Source: Pseudomonadales bacterium
GTDB taxonomy: Bacteria > Pseudomonadota > Gammaproteobacteria > Pseudomonadales > Pseudohongiellaceae
Direction of reading: 5' to 3'
Assembly: GCA_023257655.1 (NCBI GenBank)
Contig: JALRBQ010000049.1
Location: 1-52,548, forward strand
DNA length: 52,548 bases
Below the pieces are notes generated by a model. It was given only the letters and a program-made list of their open reading frames with translations. It did not search any database and was not told the origin of the DNA. Of the stretch, positions 44,607 to 52,548 are shown piece by piece (the stretch's first letter is position 1; every line of letters begins with the position of its first letter). Both the position numbers and the translations under genes were made by a program.

Positions 44607-45347
44607 TTACCAGTAATTCTCCACGGTGATGTGACCGGGAGTACGGCGCCGGTTTTTCCTGAACCCGCGCTGCTTCAACACCTCTACCGCGTCTTTGACC
44701 ATGTCCGGGTTGCCGCACAACATCAGGTGTGAGGTTGCCGGATTCAGAGTCAGTTCCAGCGACTGTTCCAGACTCCCATCGGTCAATGCGGCCGGTATCC
44801 GGCCTGGCAAGCTACCGGCTGCCGATTCCCGGCTTACGAAGGCCTGGAACCGGAATTGTTGCGGGTGCGCCGCCAGTAGCGCTGCGATGCTGTCCTGATA
44901 TTGCAGATCGAGTCGTGTGCGAACCGCGTGCACGAGGACGACGCGCTGGAATCGTTGCCAGGGTTCAGAGGTATAGAGCATCGACAGGAACGGTGCAATG
45001 CCGGTGCCGGTGGCAAGCATCCACAGATCATTCGTGTCAGGCACTTCATCGAGCGTGAAGAACCCGTTGGACTGTCGTCGTACGAACACCGAATCACCGA
45101 CAGACAAATTTACAAGAGCGTTGGAGAGCACACCGCCAGTTGCGGTATAGAAGAAGAACTCCAACGGTTGTTGTCCTGGTGCATTCAGATAGGAGTAGGG
45201 GCGTGCGATGCGTTCGCCATCAATATCCAGTGCAAGGCTGGTGAATTGTCCTGCAGTAAAGGGATCGACTTCGGCAGTGATGCGCAGCGAAAACAGATTC
45301 TCGCTCCAATTGATGTTATCGACAACTTTTCCTTCAACCCATTCCAC
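44607..45347 (-). CDS. fpr: Ferredoxin/flavodoxin-NADP+ reductase
   Basis: This 246-residue FAD enzyme exchanges electrons between NADPH and ferredoxin or flavodoxin. It aligns closely with E. coli Fpr from memory: WVEGKVVDNINWSENLFSL at the start, the FAD motif RPYSYL, ATGTGIAPFLSML, VVLVHAVRTRLDL, SRESAAGSLPGRIPAAL, TSHLMLCGNPDMV, and the C-terminus PGHITVENYW, ending in the aromatic residue that stacks on the flavin. It is convergent with dgkA and divergent from the symporter gene, with 97 bases between the starts. E. coli fpr is SoxRS-controlled; I do not recognise a SoxS site here. Confidence 0.95.
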   Translation of the reverse strand: MEWVEGKVVDNINWSENLFSLRITAEVDPFTAGQFTSLALDIDGERIARPYSYLNAPGQQPLEFFFYTATGGVLSNALVNLSVGDSVFVRRQSNGFFTLDEVPDTNDLWMLATGTGIAPFLSMLYTSEPWQRFQRVVLVHAVRTRLDLQYQDSIAALLAAHPQQFRFQAFVSRESAAGSLPGRIPAALTDGSLEQSLELTLNPATSHLMLCGNPDMVKDAVEVLKQRGFRKNRRRTPGHITVENYW

Positions 45348-45444
45348 CCAAGTGTTCCCATGTCTGTCTGCAGTTTAGGACTGGAACTATGTTATGAATT
45401 TCTATAGTCTCCTAGCAAGCACAAAACAGGCTTGAGGTGGTTCT

Positions 45445-46692
45445 ATGCTCGGCAGTTGGTTTGAAATCGCACTGTGGAAACGCATACTCGGGGCGCTGGT
45501 ACTCGGTGTCATCGTAGGCATCGCCTGGGGCCCCGGTGCCGAGAGCATCGTCTGGATCGGTGATCTGTTTGTGCGCCTGATTCGCATGGTGGTTGTGCCG
45601 TTGGTCTTTGTCACCCTGATAGCCGGCGTAGTCTCCATGGGCGATCCCACCAAGCTGGGTTCACTCGGTTTCAAAACCCTGACGATCTATATGTTGACCA
45701 CGCTGGCGGCCATCATCATCGGCCTGACACTGGCCGCCGTCTTGCAACCCGGTGCCGGTGTTGACCTTTCCGCTGCCGTGCCCGGTCAGGTGCAACAGGC
45801 AATTCCCCTCAGCGAACGGCTGATGAGCATCGTGCCGGATAATCCGATCGCCGCACTTGCCGAAGGCAATATTCTGGCCGTGATTTTCTTCGCGCTACTG
45901 GTCGGTGTGAGCCTGTTGGCCATTCGTGACAAGGGCAGACCAGTTGCCGACCTGATGGAATCCAGTGGTGAGATGATGTTGAAGATCACCCAGTGGGTCA
46001 TGGAGTTTGCGCCGTTCGGCGTGTTTGCCCTGATCGCCCGTATGGCGGGAACCCAGGGCGTGTCGGCGCTGCTGGATGTGCTTACACTCGCTGTCTGTGT
46101 CGTAGTCGGTAGCGTCGTACACCTTGTCGTGACCCAGGGTTTTGTCGTTATCCGGCTAATGCTGGGCCTTTCACCTTTACAGTTCTTTCGCGGTGCCCGC
46201 GATGCCATGCTGGTGGCGTTCTCGACGTCTTCCAGTTCCGCCACCCTGCCAGTGACGATGGCGGTAGCTGAGAAGAATCTCGGCATCAAGCCGGTCGTCG
46301 CGTCCACAGTGCTGCCCCTCGGCGCCACCATCAATATGGATGGCACCGCACTCTATGTGGGTGTTGTCTCGGTATTCGCGGCGCAGGCCTTCGGCATCGA
46401 CCTCAGTATGACGGACTACATTCTGATCGCCGGTTCCACCACGCTGGTTTCGGTTGGCACGGCCGGTGTGCCCGGTGCGTCACTGTTCCTGATCGCTGCC
46501 GTAACCGAGACCATCGGCATCACTCCCGAACAGACGGCAGTCGTCATTGGTTTTATCCTCTCCTTTGATCGCCCGCTGGACATGTTGCGCACGGTGGTAA
46601 ATATCGGTGGAGACTTGTCGGTGGCGACTGCGGTAGCTAACTGGGAAGGAGAGTTTGATCGCGAGATCTATGACCGTCCGCTGAAAGATTGA
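45445..46692 (+). CDS. Dicarboxylate/amino acid:cation symporter (DAACS, SLC1 type)
   Basis: This 415-residue inner-membrane transporter couples uptake of glutamate, aspartate or C4-dicarboxylates to Na+ or H+. It shows the family motifs: VVPLVFVTLIAGVVSMGDP in the N-terminal part, hairpin 1 STSSSSATLPVTM (serine-rich), TM7 LPLGATINMDGTALY, and hairpin 2 VGTAGVPGASLFL. TM8 has IGFILSFDRPLDMLRTVVNIGGD, where the Asp/Arg residues set substrate preference; the FDRPLDM-R sequence resembles glutamate/aspartate types. The ATG at 45445 follows a weak AGG-containing leader. It stands alone, separated by 50 bases from a convergent gene. Confidence 0.93.
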   Translation: MLGSWFEIALWKRILGALVLGVIVGIAWGPGAESIVWIGDLFVRLIRMVVVPLVFVTLIAGVVSMGDPTKLGSLGFKTLTIYMLTTLAAIIIGLTLAAVLQPGAGVDLSAAVPGQVQQAIPLSERLMSIVPDNPIAALAEGNILAVIFFALLVGVSLLAIRDKGRPVADLMESSGEMMLKITQWVMEFAPFGVFALIARMAGTQGVSALLDVLTLAVCVVVGSVVHLVVTQGFVVIRLMLGLSPLQFFRGARDAMLVAFSTSSSSATLPVTMAVAEKNLGIKPVVASTVLPLGATINMDGTALYVGVVSVFAAQAFGIDLSMTDYILIAGSTTLVSVGTAGVPGASLFLIAAVTETIGITPEQTAVVIGFILSFDRPLDMLRTVVNIGGDLSVATAVANWEGEFDREIYDRPLKD

Positions 46693-46742
46693 CCTGGAAA
46701 AGCAGGGAAGAAAGTCACCCGACCCCCTCGCAACAGGGCTGG

Positions 46743-48167
46743 CTAGAATGAATAGCTCAGAGTGGCTCCCAGTCGCACGTCTTCGCTGAAGTACACCAGC
46801 GGTGAGTCACTGCTGGAGGTAATGCTGATGATCTGGCCATTCAGGCTCCAGTTATCATTGAATCGATAGTCAGCGCCGACGAACAACAGCAGGGATTCGG
46901 CGTCAAGATCACCCTGGCTCGTCACCGATAACACCAGATCCCCATTGCGTAACGAATTGCTGTAACGCACCAACCAGCTTCCGCTCACGCCTTCATTGAC
47001 CAGCGTCTGTCCCGGTTGCAAACCGGAATTCTCGTCCAATGTCTTCTGCGCCTGGATACCGAGGCTGATGTTCTGATCATTGTTGATCGCATATTCAAAG
47101 CCGAAAGATGTGCCGATACGGTCCTTCTGCAGATTCAGTGGCGAGGCGAGATTGCCGGTACCGGGAAAATTGAAGCTGTCGGCGAGCACGTCGTGACTAT
47201 AGGCAAGGTCGAATGCCAGCAGCAGCTTGCCGATGGCGCGGTTGGCGCTGAATCCCAGCAGCACGAAATCATTCTTGCGCCCCACGGCATCACCGACTCC
47301 ACTGACCGGATCCTCATAGCGCAGTTGATTCTCATACAGGTAAGCGGCCATCAACGCAATGTCACTGCCCTCGAACGACTTGCGCCACTGCGTACCAATC
47401 TCAAACAACCACTGGTCGTCTCGGTCATAGTCGGTGAGGTTGAATTGTGGCTCGAAGAAGAAAGGGCTGCCGCGCACCGCCGGAGGATTGAATTCGGGGT
47501 ACAGATTGATAAAGCTGGAAAGACTGCTGCCCTCGCCAAAATAGTCCCACACCAGCATCATCTGGTTGAGTCGCGCGTCTTCGATGTCGATGATTGTCAG
47601 GTCACGGAACTCGCTGGTATTGATGACATCGAGCACGGAATTGCCCACAGTCTCACCCCAAACGACAGTCTGTTGGCCAAGCTTGACGCTGCGCTGGCCG
47701 AAACTGCGTTGCACGAACAGCTCATTAATGCGGTATTCCGAATCGATGCGATTACCGCCGGCGCGGTACTCGTAGTCTTCGTTCCAGTAGAAGCGGGCCT
47801 GGGCGCTGCTCTGCAGGAGCCAGCCGGGTGCGAATGGATTCTGGTAACGCAGGTTGATCCCGAAGCGGTTCGTTTCGGTCTCAGCCTCCCGTGGCAGCGT
47901 AAACCCCTGAGCCAGGGTGACGCCATGGGAATTAATCTGGCCGGAGATCTGTTGGCTCAATCTGACAGTGAAGTTGTCCAGCCATGTTACGCCACCGTCG
48001 TCGCTGTCGGCGAAGCCCTCGTCGAACAGCGGTTCATCGAAACCGAAATCAGGATCGAAGCTGACATCATCATCGAGAACGAGCGGTTCATCTTGTGCCC
48101 ACAGGGCTGTCGACAGCAGCAGCGTCAGCAGGCCTGCCAATAATTCCGGGCGCGGAGAAATCAACAC
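46743..48167 (-). CDS. Outer-membrane beta-barrel of the MMPL operon (DUF1302-like)
   Basis: This 474-residue protein has a signal peptide (cleavage near ALWA-Q, residue 24), a strongly acidic Asp/Phe-rich mature N-terminus (about 25-59), and then a barrel of roughly 16 or more strands with repeated aromatic girdles (FGINLRYQNPFAPGWLLQSS, KLGQQTVVWGETVGNSVLD, LFEIGTQWRKSF). It ends with the classical C-terminal strand LGATLSYSF. The GQQTVVWGE segment and operon position resemble DUF1302-type proteins found with MMPL transporters. It is the third gene of the minus-strand operon beginning at 51820, 6 bases after the LolA-like gene. It probably conducts or inserts lipid or hydrophobic cargo at the outer membrane. 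Confidence 0.82.
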   Translation of the reverse strand: MLISPRPELLAGLLTLLLSTALWAQDEPLVLDDDVSFDPDFGFDEPLFDEGFADSDDGGVTWLDNFTVRLSQQISGQINSHGVTLAQGFTLPREAETETNRFGINLRYQNPFAPGWLLQSSAQARFYWNEDYEYRAGGNRIDSEYRINELFVQRSFGQRSVKLGQQTVVWGETVGNSVLDVINTSEFRDLTIIDIEDARLNQMMLVWDYFGEGSSLSSFINLYPEFNPPAVRGSPFFFEPQFNLTDYDRDDQWLFEIGTQWRKSFEGSDIALMAAYLYENQLRYEDPVSGVGDAVGRKNDFVLLGFSANRAIGKLLLAFDLAYSHDVLADSFNFPGTGNLASPLNLQKDRIGTSFGFEYAINNDQNISLGIQAQKTLDENSGLQPGQTLVNEGVSGSWLVRYSNSLRNGDLVLSVTSQGDLDAESLLLFVGADYRFNDNWSLNGQIISITSSSDSPLVYFSEDVRLGATLSYSF

Positions 48168-48173
48168 GGCGAA

Positions 48174-49082
48174 CTACTCGACTTGTGCGCGCAGTTGCTG
48201 CAGCTCTGTTTCCCGGAACGCGACATCGGTCAGCGTGCGCTGGGTCAGAAATTCGTCGTCGACATCGATGCCGGTATGGATCTCGAGGATCGCCATATTG
48301 GAGAGCCGATTGGTGACGAGATTCATCATCGTCAATGAACGCGCCACCCACACATCGTTGACCATTTCCACGCGGGAAGCCAGCATGCGCTTCACCTCTT
48401 TGCCGTACTGGTCATACATTTCGACGCGCAGTGCCACATAGCGTTCTTTGTCGATATAGCTGATGGTGCGCGCGTAGCGTGACTTGCGGGCGCGTTCCTC
48501 GTTCGGAATCATCTCGACTTTCCATACGGCGCGATCGGATTCGGTCGTCTCTTCCAGCAAGTTGATCGTGTATTCCTCCAGCTTGCCGGTGTCGGTGTCC
48601 TCGGTTGTAAATTCGGAACCGAACACTGAGGCTGGTTCTGTGTCATCGTCGGAATTGCCGCTCGCGATGCGCTTTACCCGTCCCAGAGCCGAAAGATAGA
48701 GCCAGGTCTCGTTATCCCGATCGGCATCGTCATAGGCGTAGCTGAGCATGCCTATGCCGCGCTCAGCGGCCGGTTCGAGCACGATGGTGATGTTCTTCGT
48801 GTCTTTCAGCTCGGGACCATAATTCTTGCCAACGGACTCCAGCGACATCACGCGCGGGCGCTCTGCGCAGGTAATGCGGCTATCGCGTACGCCAAACTTG
48901 CAGGTAGACAACTGCATGCGATTGAAAGCGGAATCGGTTGTCGCGCGCTGATAGTCCTCGACGCGCTGCATGATTTCCTGCCCGGTCAATGCCTGCGCAA
49001 GGGAGTAAGATGTGAAAGCCGTTGTGCAACTGGCGGCAAGCAGCAACGCGGCAGCGAATCGAACTGATCCGGTTGTTCTCAT
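48174..49082 (-). CDS. Periplasmic outer-membrane lipoprotein-sorting (LolA-like) protein
   Basis: This 302-residue protein has a signal peptide (about 1-31, ending SLAQA) and a LolA-like half-barrel: LTGQEIMQRVEDYQRATTDS at the start, FNRMQLSTCKFGVRDSR, and the GMLSYAYDDADRDNETWLYLSALGRVKRIASG segment typical of the 'outer membrane lipoprotein-sorting protein' family found with RND/MMPL genes. It would carry a hydrophobic cargo across the periplasm between the MMPL transporter and the barrel. The ATG at 49082 overlaps the transporter stop (ATGA). Two Cys (in LSTCKFG and ITCAER) could form a disulfide. Confidence 0.85.
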   Translation of the reverse strand: MRTTGSVRFAAALLLAASCTTAFTSYSLAQALTGQEIMQRVEDYQRATTDSAFNRMQLSTCKFGVRDSRITCAERPRVMSLESVGKNYGPELKDTKNITIVLEPAAERGIGMLSYAYDDADRDNETWLYLSALGRVKRIASGNSDDDTEPASVFGSEFTTEDTDTGKLEEYTINLLEETTESDRAVWKVEMIPNEERARKSRYARTISYIDKERYVALRVEMYDQYGKEVKRMLASRVEMVNDVWVARSLTMMNLVTNRLSNMAILEIHTGIDVDDEFLTQRTLTDVAFRETELQQLRAQVE

Positions 49083-51820
49083 GCGTGACTCTCCTGAAAA
49101 TCGATGCGGGTGTCGGCATTCTTTACGCCGAAGGTCGGTTTGAAGATGATGACCATGGCCGGAATCATAAACAGGTCGCACAGCAGCGCGACAAAGATGG
49201 CCGCCGAGCCGAAGAAACCCATCTTGGCCATGCCGAGATAGCCCGAGAAGCTGAGCAGGGCGAATCCCATCCCGAGAATCATTGTCGTGAACATCACCGC
49301 CTGACCGACATCGCGTATCGTGCTGGTCAGGGCCTCGCTGATGCTTGCAGTCCGCGTCAGTTCAACCCGGTAGTGGGTCATGAAGTGGACTGTGTCGTCC
49401 ACGGCAATACCCATGATCAGCGGCGCGATCAACAGCGTATCGGTGTCGAGCGGTACGCCCAGCAAGCCCATTAGTCCGAAACCAAGCAGGGCTGGTATCA
49501 GGTTCGGCACCATCGCCATCAGTCCGCCCTGCAGGGACCCGAGGGTGACGATCATGATCACGCTGATCATGGCAATCGCGTAGGCGAAGCTGTTGAATTG
49601 CGAGCGTGCAATCTCATCGGTCATGCGCATCATGATCGCCATTGAACCGGTGACGTGCACATCAAGTTCCGGGTACGTGTCCTGCAATTCCCCGAACGTG
49701 TCTTCGATGTCCTCGGCCAGTTCGAGGAAGAAACGCTGGTATTGATAGGAGCCGGCGTTGTAGGCATTGATGCTGATGTGGGAACGACTGTAGTCATCGG
49801 ACACCAGGCTGCGACGGTCGTCGGGATTGGCGCTGTTGAACAGGTACAGCAGTTGCGAAATCATCTGACGCGAATCCGGTACGCGGTAGTAGGCCGGATC
49901 GTCATTATTCATGATCTGATAGGTGTCCTTGACGATATTCGCGAGCGAGTAGGTGCGGGTAATCTCATCCGGATAGCGCTCCTCGATACGCTGTTGTAGG
50001 GCATCGACGGCCTGCAGAATGTCCGGATTCTGCAGACCATCGGTCACCTTGGTATCGATCATGATTTCCATGTTCTGCGCACCCGCCATGTTTTCGTCGA
50101 CGATCTCGTAAGTCACGCGCAATTGTGAGCCCTCGCGGAATAACTCAGACATATTGCTGTCGATGCGTACCTGGCTGGTGCCATATGCACAAAGCAGGAA
50201 GATCACCCCGAAGATAAACAGAATTGTATAGGGACGGCGCGCAGCTATCGCGGGCACTTTCTCGAGGATCGGGCCCTGCCAGTGCACCACGATGTAGGTT
50301 AGCAGCGTGATCAGCAGGATATAACCCCCAACATAGGGTCCGAGCAATGCCAGCACAAGCACCGCGTAGACGCCGGCAATCAACTGTTTCCAGCGTGAGG
50401 CGATTTGTTGCCAGCGCTGTCCCAGTTTGTCAGCGAAACTTGCGTCAGTGCCAGGAGCGCCCGGATGCCACACATCGAGGAGAATGGGCAGCAGGAATAC
50501 GGTGAAGAACAGCGCCAACCCTACGCCAAAGGCGGACATAAGGGCGAATACCTCAACCGGGAGCAGGTCTGACGTCGCCAGCGCTGACAGACCGGCCACG
50601 GTGGTGACCGTGGTGACGAAAATCGCTAGCCCGGTCTTGCCATAGGATTTCGACAAGGCCACATGGTGCGCCTCGCCCTGGCGACGGAAGGAGAAATAGG
50701 CGCTCATCACGTGCACGCAATCGGCAATGCCCACAGCGAAGATCAGCATCACCGTGAGTGAGATCATCGACGAGATCGGGATGCCAAGCCAGACCGTAAT
50801 GCCCCAGGTCCAGGCGATGCTGATTGCAATCGTCAGCATGGGCCACAGCACGGCACTGAAGGAGCGGAACAAGATCCACAGCAACAGGATGAAAATGAGG
50901 ATCATCACGATGCCGAGTGTCATCATGTCGTACATCTGGTCCATCATGAATTCCATCATGGGTGGATTGCCGACGGGATAAAACTCGAAGGCCTCGTCGT
51001 ATTTGCTGTAGAGCGCCCGGGTAACCGTGGCGAAATTGGTGTAGCCCATCATGTCGACCGATTCGAAGTCGACTTCCTGCACAGCGACATCTTCGTCATA
51101 GTCCAGTTCGAAACTGTCGCTGGCATCGAAGGCGTCGAAATCGATAAAGCTGTCATCCAGCACGACTTCGTCTGCGTCCACGGCGGAGACATAGCCTTCG
51201 ACCGGCTTCGTGCCGAAGTCAGTCTGTAGAAGCAGGCCGCCGTACTGCCCATCGCGAGAATAGAAGGCCAGCAGATAATCTTCCTCTGCCAGCGCCCGAC
51301 GCCTGATCTCAGCCAACTCGACATCGGAGGCGGGTAGTTCGACTGGCACCAGGCGATTGGAGAGCAGGGAATCACCAACATTCTCTTGAACGCGCAAGTT
51401 GGCGATCGACTGCACACGGCGAATATGGGAAAGCTCGTTCCAATCCACCGGTACGCCGTCGAGTTGTTCCGGGTAGGCAGAGCGGTCTAGCCGGTCCCAG
51501 TAGCGGAAGTCATCGGTAAGCTGCTGAATGGCTTGCAGGGATTGCCGTGAGAAGACGTCGCCGTCATTCGCACGATAAACCAGAAACACGGAATCGTCGC
51601 TGCCAAACTGGCGGCGAAACTCGTCAAGCGCTGCAATCGCTGGATCGCGCTGATCGAGGAAACTGTCCACGGACATGTCCATCGAGGTGCGGGTGAAGAT
51701 GCCGTAGGTAAGAAAGGCGGTGGACAGGACCAGCAGCAAGAGCACAGTGCGCTTGAAGCGCAGCACCTTGTCCGGCACTTTCGCGAAGCCCTGTGTGACC
51801 GACAACAGAATTTTTTCCAT
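49079..51820 (-). CDS. MMPL-type RND superfamily transporter
   Basis: This 913-residue inner-membrane transporter has twelve predicted transmembrane helices in two halves. The first periplasmic domain (about 45-295) starts with TSMDMSVDSFLDQRDPAIAAL, and TM2-6 contain ISLTVMLIFAVGIADCVHVM with the ion-relay Asp. The second domain lies at about 555-715, and the final helices contain DTDTLLIAPLIMGIAVDDTVHFM, again with paired Asp. These features match MMPL/HpnN-like RND proteins that move lipids or hydrophobic molecules with the proton gradient. An unusual acidic Asp/Phe-rich insertion occurs at about 215-256. It is the first gene of an operon with a LolA-like carrier and a beta-barrel. Confidence 0.92.
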   Translation of the reverse strand: MEKILLSVTQGFAKVPDKVLRFKRTVLLLLVLSTAFLTYGIFTRTSMDMSVDSFLDQRDPAIAALDEFRRQFGSDDSVFLVYRANDGDVFSRQSLQAIQQLTDDFRYWDRLDRSAYPEQLDGVPVDWNELSHIRRVQSIANLRVQENVGDSLLSNRLVPVELPASDVELAEIRRRALAEEDYLLAFYSRDGQYGGLLLQTDFGTKPVEGYVSAVDADEVVLDDSFIDFDAFDASDSFELDYDEDVAVQEVDFESVDMMGYTNFATVTRALYSKYDEAFEFYPVGNPPMMEFMMDQMYDMMTLGIVMILIFILLLWILFRSFSAVLWPMLTIAISIAWTWGITVWLGIPISSMISLTVMLIFAVGIADCVHVMSAYFSFRRQGEAHHVALSKSYGKTGLAIFVTTVTTVAGLSALATSDLLPVEVFALMSAFGVGLALFFTVFLLPILLDVWHPGAPGTDASFADKLGQRWQQIASRWKQLIAGVYAVLVLALLGPYVGGYILLITLLTYIVVHWQGPILEKVPAIAARRPYTILFIFGVIFLLCAYGTSQVRIDSNMSELFREGSQLRVTYEIVDENMAGAQNMEIMIDTKVTDGLQNPDILQAVDALQQRIEERYPDEITRTYSLANIVKDTYQIMNNDDPAYYRVPDSRQMISQLLYLFNSANPDDRRSLVSDDYSRSHISINAYNAGSYQYQRFFLELAEDIEDTFGELQDTYPELDVHVTGSMAIMMRMTDEIARSQFNSFAYAIAMISVIMIVTLGSLQGGLMAMVPNLIPALLGFGLMGLLGVPLDTDTLLIAPLIMGIAVDDTVHFMTHYRVELTRTASISEALTSTIRDVGQAVMFTTMILGMGFALLSFSGYLGMAKMGFFGSAAIFVALLCDLFMIPAMVIIFKPTFGVKNADTRIDFQESHA

Positions 51821-51890
51821 AACCGTGTCCGCGTATCAAGTTCGTCTAGCAAGAAGTAGGAGCGTGCTCTGGCGGGGGCAACCTGCCGGC

Positions 51891-51896
51891 ATTATA
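51891..51896 (-). promoter_or_regulatory. -10-like element for the MMPL operon
   Basis: On the minus strand this reads TATAAT, about 70 bases upstream of the transporter start. The region 16-18 bases further upstream (around CACAAG) is a poor -35. Motif evidence only; the leader between the element and the start shows no obvious structure. Confidence 0.35.
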
Positions 51897-51988
51897 AAGC
51901 AAATCTCCTGAAGCTTGTGCTGTGCCGGTGGCATCCATCCACCCTATCAGGTCGTCCATCGTATACAGACGGTTCACACCGCTAGCAA

Positions 51989-52405
51989 TTACGCCTCTGG
52001 CCGTGACTGCTCGAAGCGCAGGTAATACACGAGCGAATAGACCGCCGGAATGAGGAAGCTGCTCACACACAGGAATACGGTGAATTCCAGTCGGGAGAAC
52101 AGGAAATTGCTCACCAGCAACACCAGGCCGAACCCGACCATCAGTTTGCCCAACAGACGATGCGTGGCCTTCCAGTTCGCGGCCGAGGCGATCGCCCAGT
52201 GTGTTCGCACCCCGAGCAGGAAATTGCGTTCGGTCTTGCCGAAGACATTGCCGATTACGATCAGTGAGAGCGCCATCCCCCAGGAGAAGTAGCGCACGAA
52301 GTAATCGAAATCGCCACGACTGCCAAGCAGGCCATAGTGCAGAAAGACGAGCATAAGGCCGACACCGCACATCACGATGTCGATTGCGCGCTTGCTGTTA
52401 GGCAT
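51989..52405 (-). CDS. SdpI/YhfL-family membrane protein
   Basis: This protein of about 138 residues has four hydrophobic helices. It carries the SdpI-family sequence VFGKTERNFLLGVRTHWAIAS followed by NWKATHRLLGKLMVGFGLVL, close to the family pattern of GKxxxNxxxGIRTPW then W-x-x-TH-x-x-G-K. B. subtilis SdpI gives immunity to the SdpC toxin and signals to a repressor, but most homologues are of unknown role. No SdpC-like toxin or SdpR-like repressor is seen. The ATG at 52405 is used; an in-frame ATG at 52459 would add 18 residues, and neither ribosome site is strong. It ends 168 bases before the MMPL operon. Confidence 0.82.
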   Translation of the reverse strand: MPNSKRAIDIVMCGVGLMLVFLHYGLLGSRGDFDYFVRYFSWGMALSLIVIGNVFGKTERNFLLGVRTHWAIASAANWKATHRLLGKLMVGFGLVLLVSNFLFSRLEFTVFLCVSSFLIPAVYSLVYYLRFEQSRPEA

Positions 52406-52548
52406 CGAGAATTTTTCCGGGGAATAGCGAATCAGTGCGTGTGTGAGGATCAGTACCATCGCGTAGATTCCGAGGCGGCAATAGTACCGTTGGCGGCAGT
52501 CTCAGTGTTACTGGTGCGTTGACCTCCTACACCGGCCAAATCCCCTCC
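52406..52548. other. Window edge, no callable gene
   Basis: These bases hold only the possible N-terminal extension of the SdpI-like gene (to 52459). The last 89 bases show no supported gene, terminator or promoter, and the next gene probably begins outside the window. Confidence 0.5.

Noticed and set aside
47016..48143. 375-residue open frame on the plus strand
   Set aside because: It lies antisense to the beta-barrel gene, which has a signal peptide, barrel strands and operon context.
51846..52370. 174-residue minus-strand frame overlapping the SdpI-like gene
   Set aside because: It is in a different frame from the recognisable SdpI motif, Arg/Pro-rich and without family resemblance.
1..52548. 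tRNA/rRNA genes, CRISPR arrays, insertion sequences, prophage genes
   Set aside because: No cloverleaf, repeat-spacer pattern, transposase, integrase or phage structural gene was recognised anywhere in the window.

Overview
The window reads as a chromosomal segment of a moderately GC-rich gammaproteobacterium, probably marine or free-living. The evidence is the divergent uvrA/ssb pair, gammaproteobacterial families of unknown function (DUF2333, DUF2937, YaiI/UPF0178), a YejM-like envelope protein, an E. coli-type Fpr, DgkA and many Gram-negative envelope genes. I see no tRNA, rRNA, CRISPR array, phage or insertion sequence. Gene density is high and most genes sit in tight operons.

Layout. 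1-2325: uvrA (minus, C-terminal end outside the window). 2538-3005: ssb, divergent from uvrA. 3132-8264: a plus-strand run with a degenerate RmlD-like reductase, moeA, a TPR-type lipoprotein, DUF2333, DUF2937 and a YaiI-family protein. 8275-9237: a Na+/Ca2+ antiporter gene broken by one in-frame TGA. 9270-13537: a CurA-like reductase and a TAXI-type TRAP transporter (binding lipoprotein plus fused permease). 13721-20876: a seven-gene minus-strand operon with an ABC exporter (ATPase, permease), a double-PDZ lipoprotein, two secreted FG-GAP/VCBS-repeat proteins, a small membrane protein and a coiled-coil protein. 21041-24007: a large M16 peptidase lipoprotein. 24475-30432: a MacAB-TolC-like tripartite efflux system, followed by a periplasmic amidase (30515-32179).

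32187-44598 is the most interesting part. A YejM-like inner-membrane sulfatase-fold protein (minus) diverges from an InaA-type LPS kinase and a methyltransferase (plus). Ten tightly packed plus-strand genes follow: a 'thermostable hemolysin' GNAT-like protein, an adenylate-forming acyl ligase, a haem-oxygenase-like diiron oxidase, a short-chain dehydrogenase, a periplasmic repeat protein, a PmrA/QseB-like response regulator, its histidine kinase, a cupredoxin, an FTR1-type iron permease and a small outer-membrane-like protein; dgkA comes next. Three sites matching the PmrA box (YTTAAK-N5-YTTAAK) lie in the two promoter regions of this stretch. I infer an envelope-stress or metal-responsive locus that couples iron import to an iron-dependent lipid-tailoring pathway. 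The product is unknown.

44607-52459: fpr, a dicarboxylate/amino-acid:cation symporter, an MMPL/RND transporter operon (transporter, LolA-like periplasmic protein, outer-membrane barrel) and an SdpI-family protein. The last 89 bases hold no callable gene.
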